In this document: piece after piece, positions 9,460 through 21,812 of the stretch | Numbering within the stretch: position 1 is the first letter of the stretch | How the letters are laid out: every line of letters begins with the position of its first letter | Source: Symsagittifera roscoffensis | Taxonomy: Eukaryota > Xenacoelomorpha > Acoela > Convolutidae | Direction: 5' to 3' | Length of the DNA: 64,000 bases | Assembly: GCF_963678635.1 (NCBI RefSeq) | Contig: NC_087064.1 | Location: forward strand, 75,356,213 to 75,420,212 | Position numbers and translations under genes: made by a program | Notes under the pieces: generated by a model | Databases searched by the model: none | What the model was told of the DNA's origin: nothing | What the model saw: the letters and a program-made list of their open reading frames with translations, nothing else

Positions 9460-9907
9460 TGTTTTGTATGCTTTAGGTTTGAAATAATATTAGTTTAAAA
9501 CAATTTTTTTTACTCAAGTATACATTTACAGTTGATATATCTGAGGAAAAGTCAGACAAAACATTCAATTTAATCAAAATTGACATAAAACACTAACCAA
9601 TTATCAAATGATTTTCCAGTAATTGCTTAAGAAATTATAAAAAAATATATTTAATTACTGCTTTCATCAACATTTAAGTAAATTTTGTCTTATTTGAACG
9701 AAATTACAAACAAGAATATTGAAAAATAATTTTTAGTTGAAAACATTATCATTGTTTTTTCGAATTTCGGACTTTCATTGGTTGTTTTCAATTATTTTAA
9801 ACTTAATTTGAGGTTTTGATTATCTACATGAATTTCCTAACAACTAATTAGACTTTAAATAAGGGAAAAACTTTTTATGGTGATTGCTAACACAAAATAA
9901 TTTAAAA

Positions 9908-10560
9908 ATGGTACAACAATTCGAGTTTTGTGAAGTTTCTTCGCTTATTTCAGTAAGAAATATGTTTCTATTAAAAGCGTTTTCAATATCTGAAATGGAG
10001 AATTATCAGATTTTAAGGTTAAACTACTACACAAAAAACTAAAAGAGAGGTGGACAGATGACGTTGAAGCAGATTGTATTAGTTTTAACTTGTATAGAAG
10101 CACAGAAAATTCAATAGTCTTGTTAAAAAGAGATTTCAGAAAAGAAGAGTACTGCCAGATTTATCAACAATGTTTTTATTTAGAAGAGTTAACTCGAGTT
10201 GATTGGTTGATCAGTAAAAAACAAAACAATGGAAGAGCCTATGGAACAAATATTGAAGATAAGTAAGATCATTTCGATTACATTTATGAATTTGATTCAA
10301 ATAAAAAATCTAGATTTGTCAGAATATCTTTTAATCGATTATCCAAATATAAAAGACTTCCGGTTGTTTATTTTACATTATTCTGAAAAGAAAATGATAA
10401 AAATGTAAATTTTGGTAACTTCTTCTTTCACTGGTTGGAAATAGAACAAATCGATAAAATTTTGATCGAAATTTCAAAGTTTGAATTGAGTCTCGAAAAA
10501 ATATTATATAAACCAGACAAGAAATCTCGTTTATCTCACTTTGGCGTCAATTGTTTATGT
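9908..10560 (+). pseudogene. Decayed paralogue of the neighbouring small ORFs
   Basis: ATG at 9908 opens a frame (MVQQFEFCEVSSLISV) that ends at a stop near 10040. Similarity continues in another frame (WTDDVEADCISFNLYR, about 10051) through a TAA near 10263 and a TGA near 10385, reaching NFFFHWLEIEQIDKIL near 10420-10460. Reading through these breaks gives two consecutive modules with the strand-strand-helix layout seen in 7429-8052, and the FFFHW motif of the 6308 ORF. At least one frameshift and two stops make it a pseudogene. Its end runs into the first 3-kb tandem unit at 10503. Confidence 0.5.
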
Positions 10561-13516
10561 TAGTTATATTAGAACAATTTAACAAAACTGATTGATTGGG
10601 AAGTTTCGTAAACGTAGTTTGGTTCTGATCTACGAAGTATTTTAAAATCTGTTAGTACCACAAACAAATACTACCTGTGAAGAAATCCCTGATATCTACA
10701 AACGGTATCAAAAGCCCATGAAAAAAAGAACTCAACTTTGATTGGTTGACATTAAATTTATTGAAAAATCCATGACCATTGAAGCTCGATTCTGAGTGGT
10801 TGATATCAGAAAAGATAAAAATTTCCTTATAATTAATGCTCGATTCTGATTGGTTGATAGCAAAACTTTTGAAAACTCCATGGTTAGAATGGAAGCTTTT
10901 TAATTCAGCTAGGCTAAATGGCATGTCTATTCTGATTTTCTTTCACGTTAAAAACAATTGGTTAAGAAATATGCTGTTTTTATTCACTTTTATTCATTTT
11001 TTGAGGCTATTCAACTTTTCTTTTCTAAAAATTTGGAACATTCTAAATCTCCCATGTTTTCTTTCTCTACTTATTGAGATGCCGTCACTAAATTGAAACG
11101 AAAGAGTTCCATGTCTTGAATGTCGAAGAGAATACACACGTAAAGATGCGTCAAGACATCGAAAGCACTGTGACGTTTTAAAGTGTTCCAATTGTAACTT
11201 TTATACTTACAGCAATGAGGAACTTACTAATCATATTCTTGTCAACATAATGTTTATAATGTGCTTAGCACCTCCAAGGACACTCCAAGAAAAGGTAAAA
11301 TTAAAATGTTTTCAATAAAATTATAGGAGAAAATATTTTGAAAAATAATTTTTGAAAAATCTATACAATCTGAAAAGTCTATACAATAAATTTGAAGAAA
11401 AAAATCTGGTAAAAATTATACAATTTTTTCATCACTATTCGTGATTTGTCATTTATTTTTTAATTCAGAGGTTCTGATTGATGATAAATTCAGCAACAAT
11501 CTAGTTCAAATTGTCGTGAAACTTTCAATGGTAGCCGATCCGAAAATCTGCAACCTACAGTAAAAACTCCATTGGTTGCAAGCTTGCGGAGATTTTGTTG
11601 CAAAAAACTCGTAGTTAAAGTAAATATCAGACTGTAATGAGTGTTTGAGTATTTATTGAAAATTGTGAGAAAAAACTGGATATTTATAAAATATCGACTA
11701 ATTGAAAGGTTTTGCCTATTACTATTTTAAAGCTTTCCTTGTTTAGTGCTTGTAAAAGTGTTCTTGATTAGTGCAATTTTAAGCAGATAATGGGGTTAAT
11801 TTATTCAAAATTATGGTTTTCCACTGTTTTTGACAATTTTGGAAAAGAAATGGATAACTGACCTAAAAAAGACAAAAATATATATGTTTTTGCCAACTTG
11901 TGAAACTTCTTCAACTTGATAATATACAACAATCTCAACCAAAAATTTACTTCAAAAAAGAAATTCAAAGTTGAAACAGCACCATACTGATATGAGGTTG
12001 AGGAAACATTTGAAGATTTCTTGCCAAAGTTTTATGGTATTATTTCTGCTTCGGATTATTGAATATTCTTTGAATTTATACATTTTTCCCTTAAAAATTC
12101 AATTTTCAAGTAAAATTTTGTTCAAATTAAATTAAGTTGGAAGATAGTAGATGAATCAGAAATTGAAAAAATACTAATTTGAGATAGAAACTCAATATAA
12201 TTCATTAGGAGTTTTGAGATAATTTTTTTAAAGTTTAGCTGATATATCTTGAGAAAAAATCCAAAAGTGAAATGTGTGAAAAATTTTTCGTCATTTGTTA
12301 TTTTAGGTAAATTTATACAAAAACTCAGATTTTTTCAGCATTTTTTTGTGAACCACTCCGATATCAGTTCGAAGATGATACATGAAGCATAAATCGAAAA
12401 TTTGCTTTCAAGGTCTACATTTCATTATTTTGGATAAAAACAAAAAAGTTTGATGCAGAAAGATTATTAGAGAAAATAATAGAGAGCAGGCTGAAAATTT
12501 CTAAATAATTCGATACTATGGCAGAATCAGCTGTGGTATCTCTTAATTATATGAACTTTAACATGATAAATTTCAATTAGTAAAGATTTGGTTCTGGTTA
12601 GCTTCAGTTTTTTCAATTAGATAATAGTTTTTTTGCTTAATAAACTCGGCACCTACAGTTTGCACCTTGGTTTCCTTTTCTAAATTGAATTCTCTAAAAA
12701 GCGTTCTTTTTGAAGTATTTAGTTCTTGCAGAAGTTAGAAACTAGACCTGTTGCGTATTTCTACTTCCAAAGGTTTTCAGATTAAAAACAATCAAGATGT
12801 TCTTAATTTGTTCTGAAAACTCAACGAAAAAATTACAACCTTATTTTCTCAATTTTTACAGGTACTTTTGAATGCTTTAACTAGCGCCGATTCTTTCTCA
12901 CTGAGACTTTTTTGAGAAAACTTCCGACCTAAATCAAGAATAGAAAGCGATTTAAAAACTGTTTTGCAAGAAAAAAGATAGTTATTGATCCCAAAAGTTG
13001 TACTTTTGCTTAAATAGTTTACTGTTACAACTAAAAAAGGCAACTTGAAGGAGAACATGTAAAAATTACAAAGTAATCATCGGACGCTATCAGTTCTGAT
13101 TTTTCTCTGCCAGCAAGGTGTTCGTTCAATTGATACAAGTTTCCTCCTAAATTCCTCTGACTAAATTTTCTTGCAAAGTGAGTTCAATAGCGAAAACATG
13201 TAGAAAGCAGAAAGCAAGAAAAATCGAACAAATAAAATTTTTACGAAAAAATCTTAAAAATTATGTTATAGAAGCAACAGAGAGATAATGATTAGTTTTG
13301 ATGGAGACTTTTTAAGAAAAAATTAGCCCATTTTTAGTCAGTTTTAGCATTAAAATGTTCAGTTTTCAGTAAAGATCCAAAACTTGTTTTTATTACTTAT
13401 TATATAAACCAGACAAGAAACATCGTTTATTTCACTTTAGCGTCAATTGTATATGTAAGTTATGTTAGAACCATTTAACAAAACTGATTGATTGGGAAGT
13501 TTATCATTTAAAAATT
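10503..13516 (+). repeat. 3.0-kb tandem unit, copy 1
   Basis: Starts at ATTATATAAACCAGACAAGAAA. The unit recurs with an offset of about 3.01 kb at 13517 and again near 16526. It contains three GATTGG/GAGTGG-type inverted CCAAT boxes around 10745, 10795 and 10850, an AT-rich body without a long reading frame, and a TTTTTACAGGTAC phrase near 12855 that resembles a splice acceptor. The internal frames occur in each copy as repeat homology. No protein family was recognised. Confidence 0.85.
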
Positions 13517-13630
13517 ATATAAACCAGTAATGAAATCTCGTTTATCTCACTTTGACGTCAATTGTATATGTTAGTTATGTTAGAACAATTTAACAAAACT
13601 GATTGACTGGGAAGTTTCATAAACATAGTT
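13404..13630 (+). repeat. Tandem ~115-bp subrepeat at the unit junction
   Basis: The junction sequence ATTATATAAACCAG...CGTTTATxTCACTTTxGCGTCAATTG is present twice in tandem (starting near 13404 and 13517), again twice near 16409 and 16526, but only once at 10503. The doubling marks the copy 1/2 and 2/3 boundaries and includes a TATATAAA that could act as a TATA element. Confidence 0.6.
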
Positions 13631-16525
13631 TGGTTCTGATCTACAAAGTATTTTAAATTCTGTTTTTACCACAAATACTACCTGTGAAGGAATCCCTGAT
13701 ATCTACAAACGGTATCAAAAGCCCATGAAAAAAAGAACTCAACTTTGATTGGTTGACATTAAATTTATTGAAAAATCCATGACCATTGAAGCTCGATTCT
13801 GAGTGGTTGATATCAGAAAAGATAAAAATTTCCTTATAATTAATGCTCGATTCTGATTGGTTGATAGCAAAACTTTTGAAAACTCCATGGTTAGATTGGA
13901 AGCTTTTTAATTCAGCTAGGCTAAATGGCATGTCTATTCTGATTTTCTTTCACGTTAAAAACAATTGGTTAAGAAATATGCTGTTTTTATTCACTTTTAT
14001 TCATTTTTTGAGGCTATTCAACTTTTCTTTTCTAAAAATTTGGAACATTCTAAATCTCCCATGTTTTCTTTCTCTACTTATTGAGATGCCGTCACTAAAT
14101 TGAAACGAAAGAGTTCCATGTCTTGAATGTCGAAGAGAATACACACGTAAAGATGCGTCAAGAAATCGAAAGCACTGTGACGTTTTAAAGTGTTCCAATT
14201 GTAACTTTTATACTTACAGCAATGAGGAACTTACTAATCATATTCTTGTCAACATAATGTTTATAATGTGCTTAGCAGCCTCCAAGGACACTCCAAGAAA
14301 AGGTAAAATTAAAATGTTTTCAATAAAATTATAGGAGAAAATATTTTGAAAAATAATTTTTGAAAAATCTATACAATCTGAAAAGTCTATACAATAAATT
14401 TGAAGAAAAAAATCTGGTAAAAATTATACAATTTTTTCATCACTATTCGTGATTTGTCATTTATTTTTTAATTCAGAGGTTCTGATTGATGATAAATTCA
14501 GCAACAATCTAGTTCAAATTGTCGTGAAACTTTCAATGGTAGCCGATCCGAAAATCTGCAACCTACAGTAAAAACTCCATTGGTTGCAAGCTTGCGGAGA
14601 TTTTGTTGCAAAAAACTCGTAGTTAAAGTGAATATCAGACTGTAATGAGTGTTTGAGTATTTATTGAAAATTGTGAGAAAAAACTGGATATTTATAAAAT
14701 ATCGACTAATTGAAAGGTTTTGCCTATTACTATTTTAAAGCTTTCCTTGTTTAGTGCTTGTAAAAGTGTTCTTGATTAGTGCAATTTTAAGCAGATAATG
14801 GGGTTAATTTATTCAAAATTATGGTTTTCCACTGTTTTTGACAATTTTGGAAAAGAAATGGATAACTGACCTAAAAAAGACAAAAATATAAATGTTTTTG
14901 CCAACTTGTGAAACTTCTTCAACTTGATAATATACAACAATCTCAACCAAAAATTTACTTCAAAAAAGAAATTCAAAGTTGAAACAGCACCATACTGATA
15001 TGAGGTTGAGGAAACATTTGAAGATTTCTTGCAAAAGTTTTATGGTATTATTTCTGCTTCGGATTATTGAATATTCGTTGAATTGATACATTTTTCCCTT
15101 AAAAATTCAATTTTCAAGTAAAATTTTGTTCAAATTAAATTAAGTTGGAAGATAGTAGATGAATCAGAAATTGAAAAAATACCAATTTGAGATAGAAACT
15201 CAAAATAATTCATTAGGAGTTTTGAGATAATTTTTTTAAAGTTTAGCTGATATATCTTGAGAAAAAATCCAAACGTGAAATGTGTGAAAAATTTTTCGTC
15301 ATTTGTTATTTTAGGTAAATTTATACAAAAACTCAGATTTTTTCAGCATTTTTTTGTGAACCAACTCCGATATCAGTTCAAAGATGATACATGAAGCATA
15401 AATCGAAAATTTGCTTTCAAGGTCTACATTTCATTATTTTGGATAAAAACAAAAAAGTTTGATGCAGAAAGATTATTAGAGAAAATAATAGAGAGCAGGC
15501 TGAAAATTTCTAAATAATTCGATACTATGGCAGAATCAGCTGTGGTATCTCTTAATTATATGAACTTTAACATGATAAATTTCAATTAGTAAAGATTTGG
15601 TTCTGGTTAGCTTCAATTTTTTCAATTAGATAATAGTTTTTTTGCTTAATAAACTCGGCACCTACAGTTTGCACCTTGATTTCCTTTTCTAAATTGAATT
15701 CTCTAAAAAGCGTTCTTTTTGAAGTATTTAGTTCTTGCAGAAGTTAGAAACTAGACCTGTTGCGTATTTCTACTTCCAAAGGTTTTCAGATTAAAAACAA
15801 TCAAGATGTTCTTAATTTGTTCTGAAAACTCAACGAAAAAATTACAACCTTAATTTCTCAATTTTTACAGGTACTTTTGAATGCTTTAACTAGCGCCGAT
15901 TCTTTCTCACTGAGACTTTTTTGAGAAAACTTCCGACCTAAATCAAGAATAGAAAGCGATTTAAAAACTGTTTTGCAAGAAAAAAGATAGTTATTGATCC
16001 CAAAAGTTGTACTTTTGCTTAAATAGTTTACTGTTACAACTAAACAAGGCAACTTGAAGGAGAACATGTAAAAATTACTAAGTAATCATCGGACGCTATC
16101 AGTTCTGATTTTTCTCTGCCAGCAAGGTGTTCGTTCAATTGATACCAGTTTCCTCCTAAATTCCTCTGACTAAATTTTCTTGCAAAGTGAGTTCAATAGC
16201 GAAAACATGTAGAAAGCAGAAAGCAAGAAAAATCGAACAAATAAAATTTTTACGAAAAAATCTTAAAAATTATGTTATAGAAGCAACAGAGAGATAATGA
16301 TTAGTTTTGATGGAGTCTTTTTTAAGCAAAAATTAGCCCATTTTTAGTCAGTTTTAGCATTAAAATGTTCAGTTTTCAATAAAGATCCAAAACTTGTTTT
16401 TATTACTTATTATATAAACCAGACAAGAAACATCGTTTATTTCACTTTAGCGTCAATTGTATATGTAAGTTATGTTAGAACCATTTAACAAAACTGATTG
16501 ATTGGGAAGTTTATCATTTAAAAAT
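13517..16525 (+). repeat. 3.0-kb tandem unit, copy 2
   Basis: Near-identical to copy 1 across its length with only scattered substitutions and 1-2-bp indels (for example TATATATG to TATAAATG near 14889). The duplication is therefore recent relative to the inverted fragment at 3.8-5.1 kb, which is clearly more diverged. Apart from the shared CCAAT boxes and the splice-like phrase near 15860 I see no gene. Confidence 0.85.
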
Positions 16526-19030
16526 TATATAAACCAGTAATGAAATCTCGTTTATCTCACTTTGACGTCAATTGTATATGTTAGTTATGTTAGAACAATT
16601 TAACAAAACTGATTGACTGGGAAGTTTCATAAACATAGTTTGGTTCTGATCTACAAAGTATTTTAAATACTGTTTTTACCACAAATACTACCTGTGAAGG
16701 AATCCCTGATATCTACAAACGGTATCAAAAGCCCATGAAAAAAAGAACTCAACTTTGATTGGTTGACATTAAATTTATTGAAAAATCCATGACCATTGAA
16801 GCTCGATTCTGAGTGGTTGATATCAGAAAAGATAAAAACTTCCTTATAATTAATGCTCGATTCTGATTGGTTGATAGCAAGGACACTCCAAGAAAAGGTA
16901 AAATTAAAATATTTTCAATAAAATTATAGGAGATAATATTTTGAAAAATAAATTTTGAAAATCTATACAATCTGAAAAGTCTATACAATAAATTTGAAGA
17001 AAAAAAATCTGGTAAAAATTATACAATTTTTTCATCACTATTCTTGATCTGTCATTTTTTTTTAATTTAAAGGTTCTGATTGATGATAAATTCAGCAACA
17101 ATCTAGTTCAAATTGTCGTGAAACTTTCAATGGTAACCGATCCGAAAATCTGCAAGCTGCAGTAACAACTCCATTGGTTGCAAGCTTGCGGAGATTTTGT
17201 TGCAATAAATTCGTAGTAAAAGTGAATATCAGACGTTGATGAGTGTTTGAGTATTTGTTGAAATTTGTGTGAAAAAACTAGATGTTTACAAAAAATCGAC
17301 TAATTGAAAGGTTTTGCCTAGTTACTATTTTAAAGCTTTCCTTGTTTAGTGCTTGTAAAAGTGTTCTTGAGTAGTGCAATTTTAAGCAGATAATGGAGTT
17401 AGTTTCTTCAAAATTAAGGTTTTTCACTGTTTTTGACAATTTTGGAAAAGAAATTGATAATTGACCTAAAAAAGACAAAAATATATATGTTTTTGCCAAC
17501 TTGTGAAAACTTCAACTTAATAATACACAACATTCTCAACCAAAAATTGACTTCAAAATAAACATTCAAAGTTGAAACAGCACCATACTGATATCAGGTT
17601 GAGAAAAAATTTGAAGATTTCTTGCAAAAAATTTCTGGTATTAATTCTGCTTCGGATTATTGAATATTCGTTGAAGTGATACATTTTTCTATCTAAAATT
17701 CAATTTTCAAGTAAAATTTTGTTCAAATTAAATTAAGTTGGAAGATAGTAGATGAAGCAGAAACTGAAAAAATACTTATTTGAGATAGAAACTCAAAATA
17801 ATTCATTAGGAGTTTTGAGATAATTTTTTTAAAGTTTAGCTGATAAATTATATCTTGAGAAAAAATTCAACATAAAAGTGTAATGAGTGAAAAACTTTTC
17901 TTCATTTGATATTTTAGGTAATTTCATACAAAAATTAATATTTTTTGAGCATTTTTTTTGTGAACCAACTCCGACATCTGTTGGAAGATGATACATGAAG
18001 CATAAATTGAAAATTTGCTTTCAAGGTCTACTTTTCATTATTTTGGATAAAAACAAAAAAGTTTGATGCAGAAAGATTATTAGAGAAAATAATAGGGAGC
18101 AGGCTAAAAATTTCTAAACAATTTGATACTATGGCAGAACCAGCTGTGTGATCTATTATTTTTATGAACTTTAACATGATAAATTTCAATTAGTAAAGAT
18201 TTGGTTCTGGTTAGCTTCAGTTTTTTTCAATTAGATAATAGTTTTTTTGCTTAATAAACTTGGCGAAATTATTTAGTTGCTACAGTTTGCATATTGACTT
18301 CCTTCTCTAAATTGATTTCTCTAAGAAGCGTTCTTTTTGAACTATTTAGTCGTTGCAGAAGTTAGAAACTAGACCTACTTGCGTATTTCTACTTCCAAAG
18401 GTTTTCAGATTAAAAACAATCAAGCTGCTCTTAATTTGTTCTGAAAACTCAACGAAAAAATTACAACCTTATTTTCTCAATTTTTACAGGTACTTTTGAA
18501 TGCTTTAACTAGCGCCGATTCTTTCTCACTGAGACTTTTTTGAGAAAACTTTCGACCTAAATCAAGAATAGAAAGCGATTTAAAAACTGTTTTGCCAGAA
18601 AAAAGATAGTTATTGATCCCAAAAGTTGTACTTTTGCTTAAATAGTTTATTGTTACAACTAAACAAGGCAACTTGAAGGAGAACATGTAAAAATTACAAA
18701 GAAATCATCGGACGCTATCAGTTCTGATTTTATCTCTGCCAGCAAGGTGTTCGTTCAATTGATACCAGTTTCCTCCTAAATTCCTTTGACTAAATTTTCT
18801 TGCAAAGTGAGTTCCCTAGCGAAAACATGTAGAAAGCAGAAAGCAAGAAAAATCTTAGAACAAATAAAATTTTTCAAAAAAAAATCTTAAAAATTATGTT
18901 ACAGAAGCAACAGAGAGATAATGATTAGTTTTGAAGGAGATTTTTAAAGAAAAAATTAGCCCATTTTTAGTCAGTTTTAGCATTAAAATGTTCAGTTTTC
19001 AACAAAGATTTTAAAACTTGTTGATATTAC
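16526..19030 (+). repeat. 3-kb tandem unit, copy 3, internally deleted
   Basis: Matches copies 1 and 2 but lacks about 400 bp. The sequence passes directly from the CCAAT box GATTGGTTGATAGCA (about 16865-16879) to AAGGACACTCCAAG, which in copy 2 lies near 14283. A CAA shared by both edges suggests a microhomology deletion. Divergence from copies 1 and 2 is higher than theirs from each other. Similarity ends near 19020-19030. Confidence 0.8.
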
Positions 19031-19754
19031 CAACGTGAAAAACTTGAATTCTCTCTGAATTGAACAAGCACTCAGTCAATTACACAAAAAAAACGTTAAA
19101 AATAGAAAACTTTGGTCTAGTTTTTATATCTCGAAAATAACGATTAATTACACTATTTTCCCGAAGAATCGGAAGTATCAATATCGATTGAGCTAAAATG
19201 AGCTTTTTATGTTCAGAGCAACATAGAAACCGTTTTTTAAATAAAATTAGGTTAAATTTTATCGTTTTTCATTATTTAGAGAGAAAATTGTGGAAAAGTC
19301 CATATTTCTATTCAAAGTTTTGTATCAGTGTCTCAACATGATGCCAATTGAAAAACGGTTTCAGCTTAATTTTAAACTCTAAACGTATTTATTGTTTATT
19401 CAATTAGATCAGAAGCAACAAAAAACTAGCCAAAACCTTGAGATTTCAGCAGTTTTTTCCAAAAATTAGCAATTTTTTTCCAAAAACTTTAAAATTTTTG
19501 CAACTTTTTCCAAAAACTTGAAATTTTGCAATTTTTTCCGAATAAAAACTTTTTTGTTGAAGTTTTAGTAGGTTTCAGCATAGTTTCACCTGGATTGAGA
19601 ACTGTTTTAAAAAGTAAGATCATCTATTAAAATAGTTCTTAGGTCAATTATATCAAATCTTATCGTGTTTTGAAGTTTTTTTAATAAAAGTTCCAAATTT
19701 TTCCCACCCTACCATTGACTTACCTTGAGCAAAAAAAAAAAAAATACTTCCATT
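19031..19754. other. AT-rich non-coding sequence
   Basis: No reading frame, RNA gene or named repeat recognised. A locally repetitive stretch near 19450-19550 (TTTTTCCAAAAACTT repeated about four times with variations) is a simple degenerate tandem repeat. Confidence 0.6.
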
Positions 19755-20178
19755 ACACAATGTACACGTAATTTTCACCAATTTCATAACGCGTGCTGAG
19801 ATTTTTGCAAAACACTAGACATTTCCACACAAAATCCAAGAAACACCGTTTTTCTTACCATTTTCTTACCATCACACTGAAAACTTACCATTCCCTATCT
19901 TAATACATTGGGAAACCTATTCCCTATCTTAATGAGTTCTTAATTCCCTACACTGAATCCTTATACATAGGAAAATCTATACAACTATACATGGGAAATT
20001 CGGGAGCCGAAAAAAACTTACCATCTGAAACTTACCATCTGAAACCTGCTGTCGTAATACATTGGGAAACCTATTCCCTATCTTAATTGGAAAATCTTTA
20101 GCCTATGTTAATACATAGCGTGCTGACCGGATGTTCTATAGCTTATGTTAATACATGTGAGGGTCAGCACGCCCCCTG
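19755..20178 (+). repeat. Solo copy of repeat family A
   Basis: Same orientation as 665-990 and inverse of 2887-3500. It contains the outer end (ACACGTAATTTTCACCAATTT), the ATTGGGAAACC repetitions, the doubled TTACCATCTGAAAC, and the inner end GGGTCAGCACGCCCCC near 20160-20176. No partner arm in opposite orientation is found nearby, so it is a solo terminal repeat or non-autonomous copy. Confidence 0.7.
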
Positions 20179-21704
20179 AGTTAAAATGAAAGTTTTAATT
20201 GATTTCATTTATTTACACAGGTTAATACTCCTATTTTGTTTTGTTATTTCGAAATTCAAAACGGGTTGTTTCTAATCTGCGTTGGACAAGGTTTTGTTTT
20301 TGTTGGGATGTGTGCGTCCGCTTACTCAATGTTTTTCTTATCCACAGAGCCTTTTTGTTTTAGATTTTAGGGCAAACACATGATTAAAAAAATTCTATTT
20401 TGTGAGTAACCTAAATTATTTAAACTGACCCGTGGCATGGTCCTTGTCCAAACTTTTAAACGAGGAGCAAAACAACTCATAGTGCGTATAATACACATCT
20501 TCATAGTCCGTTTTTTGTGATACTTCAGGAAAGGCGTTGAGACTTTAGATCAAGCCCTTTGTGACCATCGATGATGTGAGATAGAGTAGATAAATTTTGA
20601 TAGATAATTGGGCTTTCAAACCCTGCGAGCAGCAAGCAGCATTTTGCAGTAAAGAACTTTAGTGGCAAAATTACGAAAAATAGAAGGGTGAAGTATTCTA
20701 GAATGAGATCTTTCATAAGTTCGATTATTCCGCTGATTTTTCTCAAAAACAAGAAAAATTGCCAGGTTTGGACAGGAAATCCAAAACCACGCAACAATTA
20801 AATACGATACAAGAAATGTTCAACTGAGAAAGATACATCACGGTTACAAAACTAGCTTTCGGACATGACACACTCTGGCAATAATAGTGATATTTCCCAA
20901 GTTGAGGGAAGCCAAAAGTTTCATTGACTGGTTCGTGACTGATCCGAACCTCTTGAACCCAAAAATAGAGAAAATAACCATATTTTCTTCCGGGAGTTAT
21001 GTTTTTTGAGGCCCGGGGTCCAATAACCTAAAATAACTTTCAAAGCCGCTTTAGCTACTGTATGCCTTGAACGATTGTCTTTAATTTCGAACCAGTTGTT
21101 TAAATTGGAGTATGTTAAAATCTACATGTAGTTGAAAGCTAAGTGAGATTCATTCGGCTGATGGTCGAAAGTCGTAACCGATTTTCTGTCTCTTAAAAGG
21201 ACCAAATATTAAATGGTTGGGTCAAGATGTTGAACAACACGCGTAGAAAGGAGGAATTTGACGTCAGCCGGTTGTCAAATTAGTTTTTTCTACTCTGCTG
21301 TGTAACTGTAAGGCAATTAATTCAGGGAATGAACTAATCCATTTTGAAAAGCTGGATTTATGAAAAATCTTAAGTTTCATCAAATTAATATAAAGAACTA
21401 ACTCAGTCACGCTGAGAAAGTCAACTGAACACCACCAGACTTTCCACGTCGTTCTTTTTTTCCAGACCAGAGGCATACTCGACAAACATGTCTCTTAATT
21501 TTTCAAAGTGCGCTTGACACACAGGATCAAAAATCAAAAAAAAACCTCGCATTTATAATTTTTTTTTCAATACTCGCGTCATTTGTTTTTTTTTTTCATA
21601 TTGAATTTTGAATTTGATGCTTTTTTTTAGTTTTTGTCATTAAATTTTTGTATTTACCTGTTTAATCTCTGTCTACCTGCAAAAAAATTTTTTATTAACA
21701 ATCA
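20179..21704. other. Unassigned sequence with short frames on both strands
   Basis: Frames of about 70-90 codons occur on the minus strand (20797-20525, 21485-21264), but I cannot tie them to a family and they carry no supporting signals. Base composition is less AT-biased than in the tandem units. A decayed mobile element is possible. Confidence 0.35.
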
Positions 21705-21812
21705 GAGGGTCAAAAGTATCTTAGAAACCTAGATTACAGTCAAGAGTCCCTTCATCATATATTCCAGTAAAAATCCTGCAATCTTTCTGTATTTAGAAGT
21801 GATATTGACAAG
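21705..21812 (+). repeat. SINE core copy, head missing
   Basis: Contains GGTCAAAAGTATC and then TTACAGTCAAGAGTCCCTTC, ending near TTTAGAAGTGATAT. It matches the body of the tRNA-headed element at 36483-36712 (there on the minus strand) and the copy at 25712-25807. No tRNA-like head precedes it, so it is 5'-truncated or decayed. Confidence 0.6.

Noticed and set aside
10994-11191. Frame MEHFKTSQCFRCLD... recurring in each 3-kb unit and at 4899-5108, possibly a zinc-binding peptide.
   Set aside because: C-x-x-C-like spacing is present, but the frame is short, lies antisense to another open frame, and its recurrence is explained by the repeat. Kept only as repeat homology.
20525-21485. Possible LTR-retrotransposon or domesticated gag/RT remains on the minus strand.
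   Set aside because: No aligned catalytic motif, no LTR pair and no primer-binding site could be seen.
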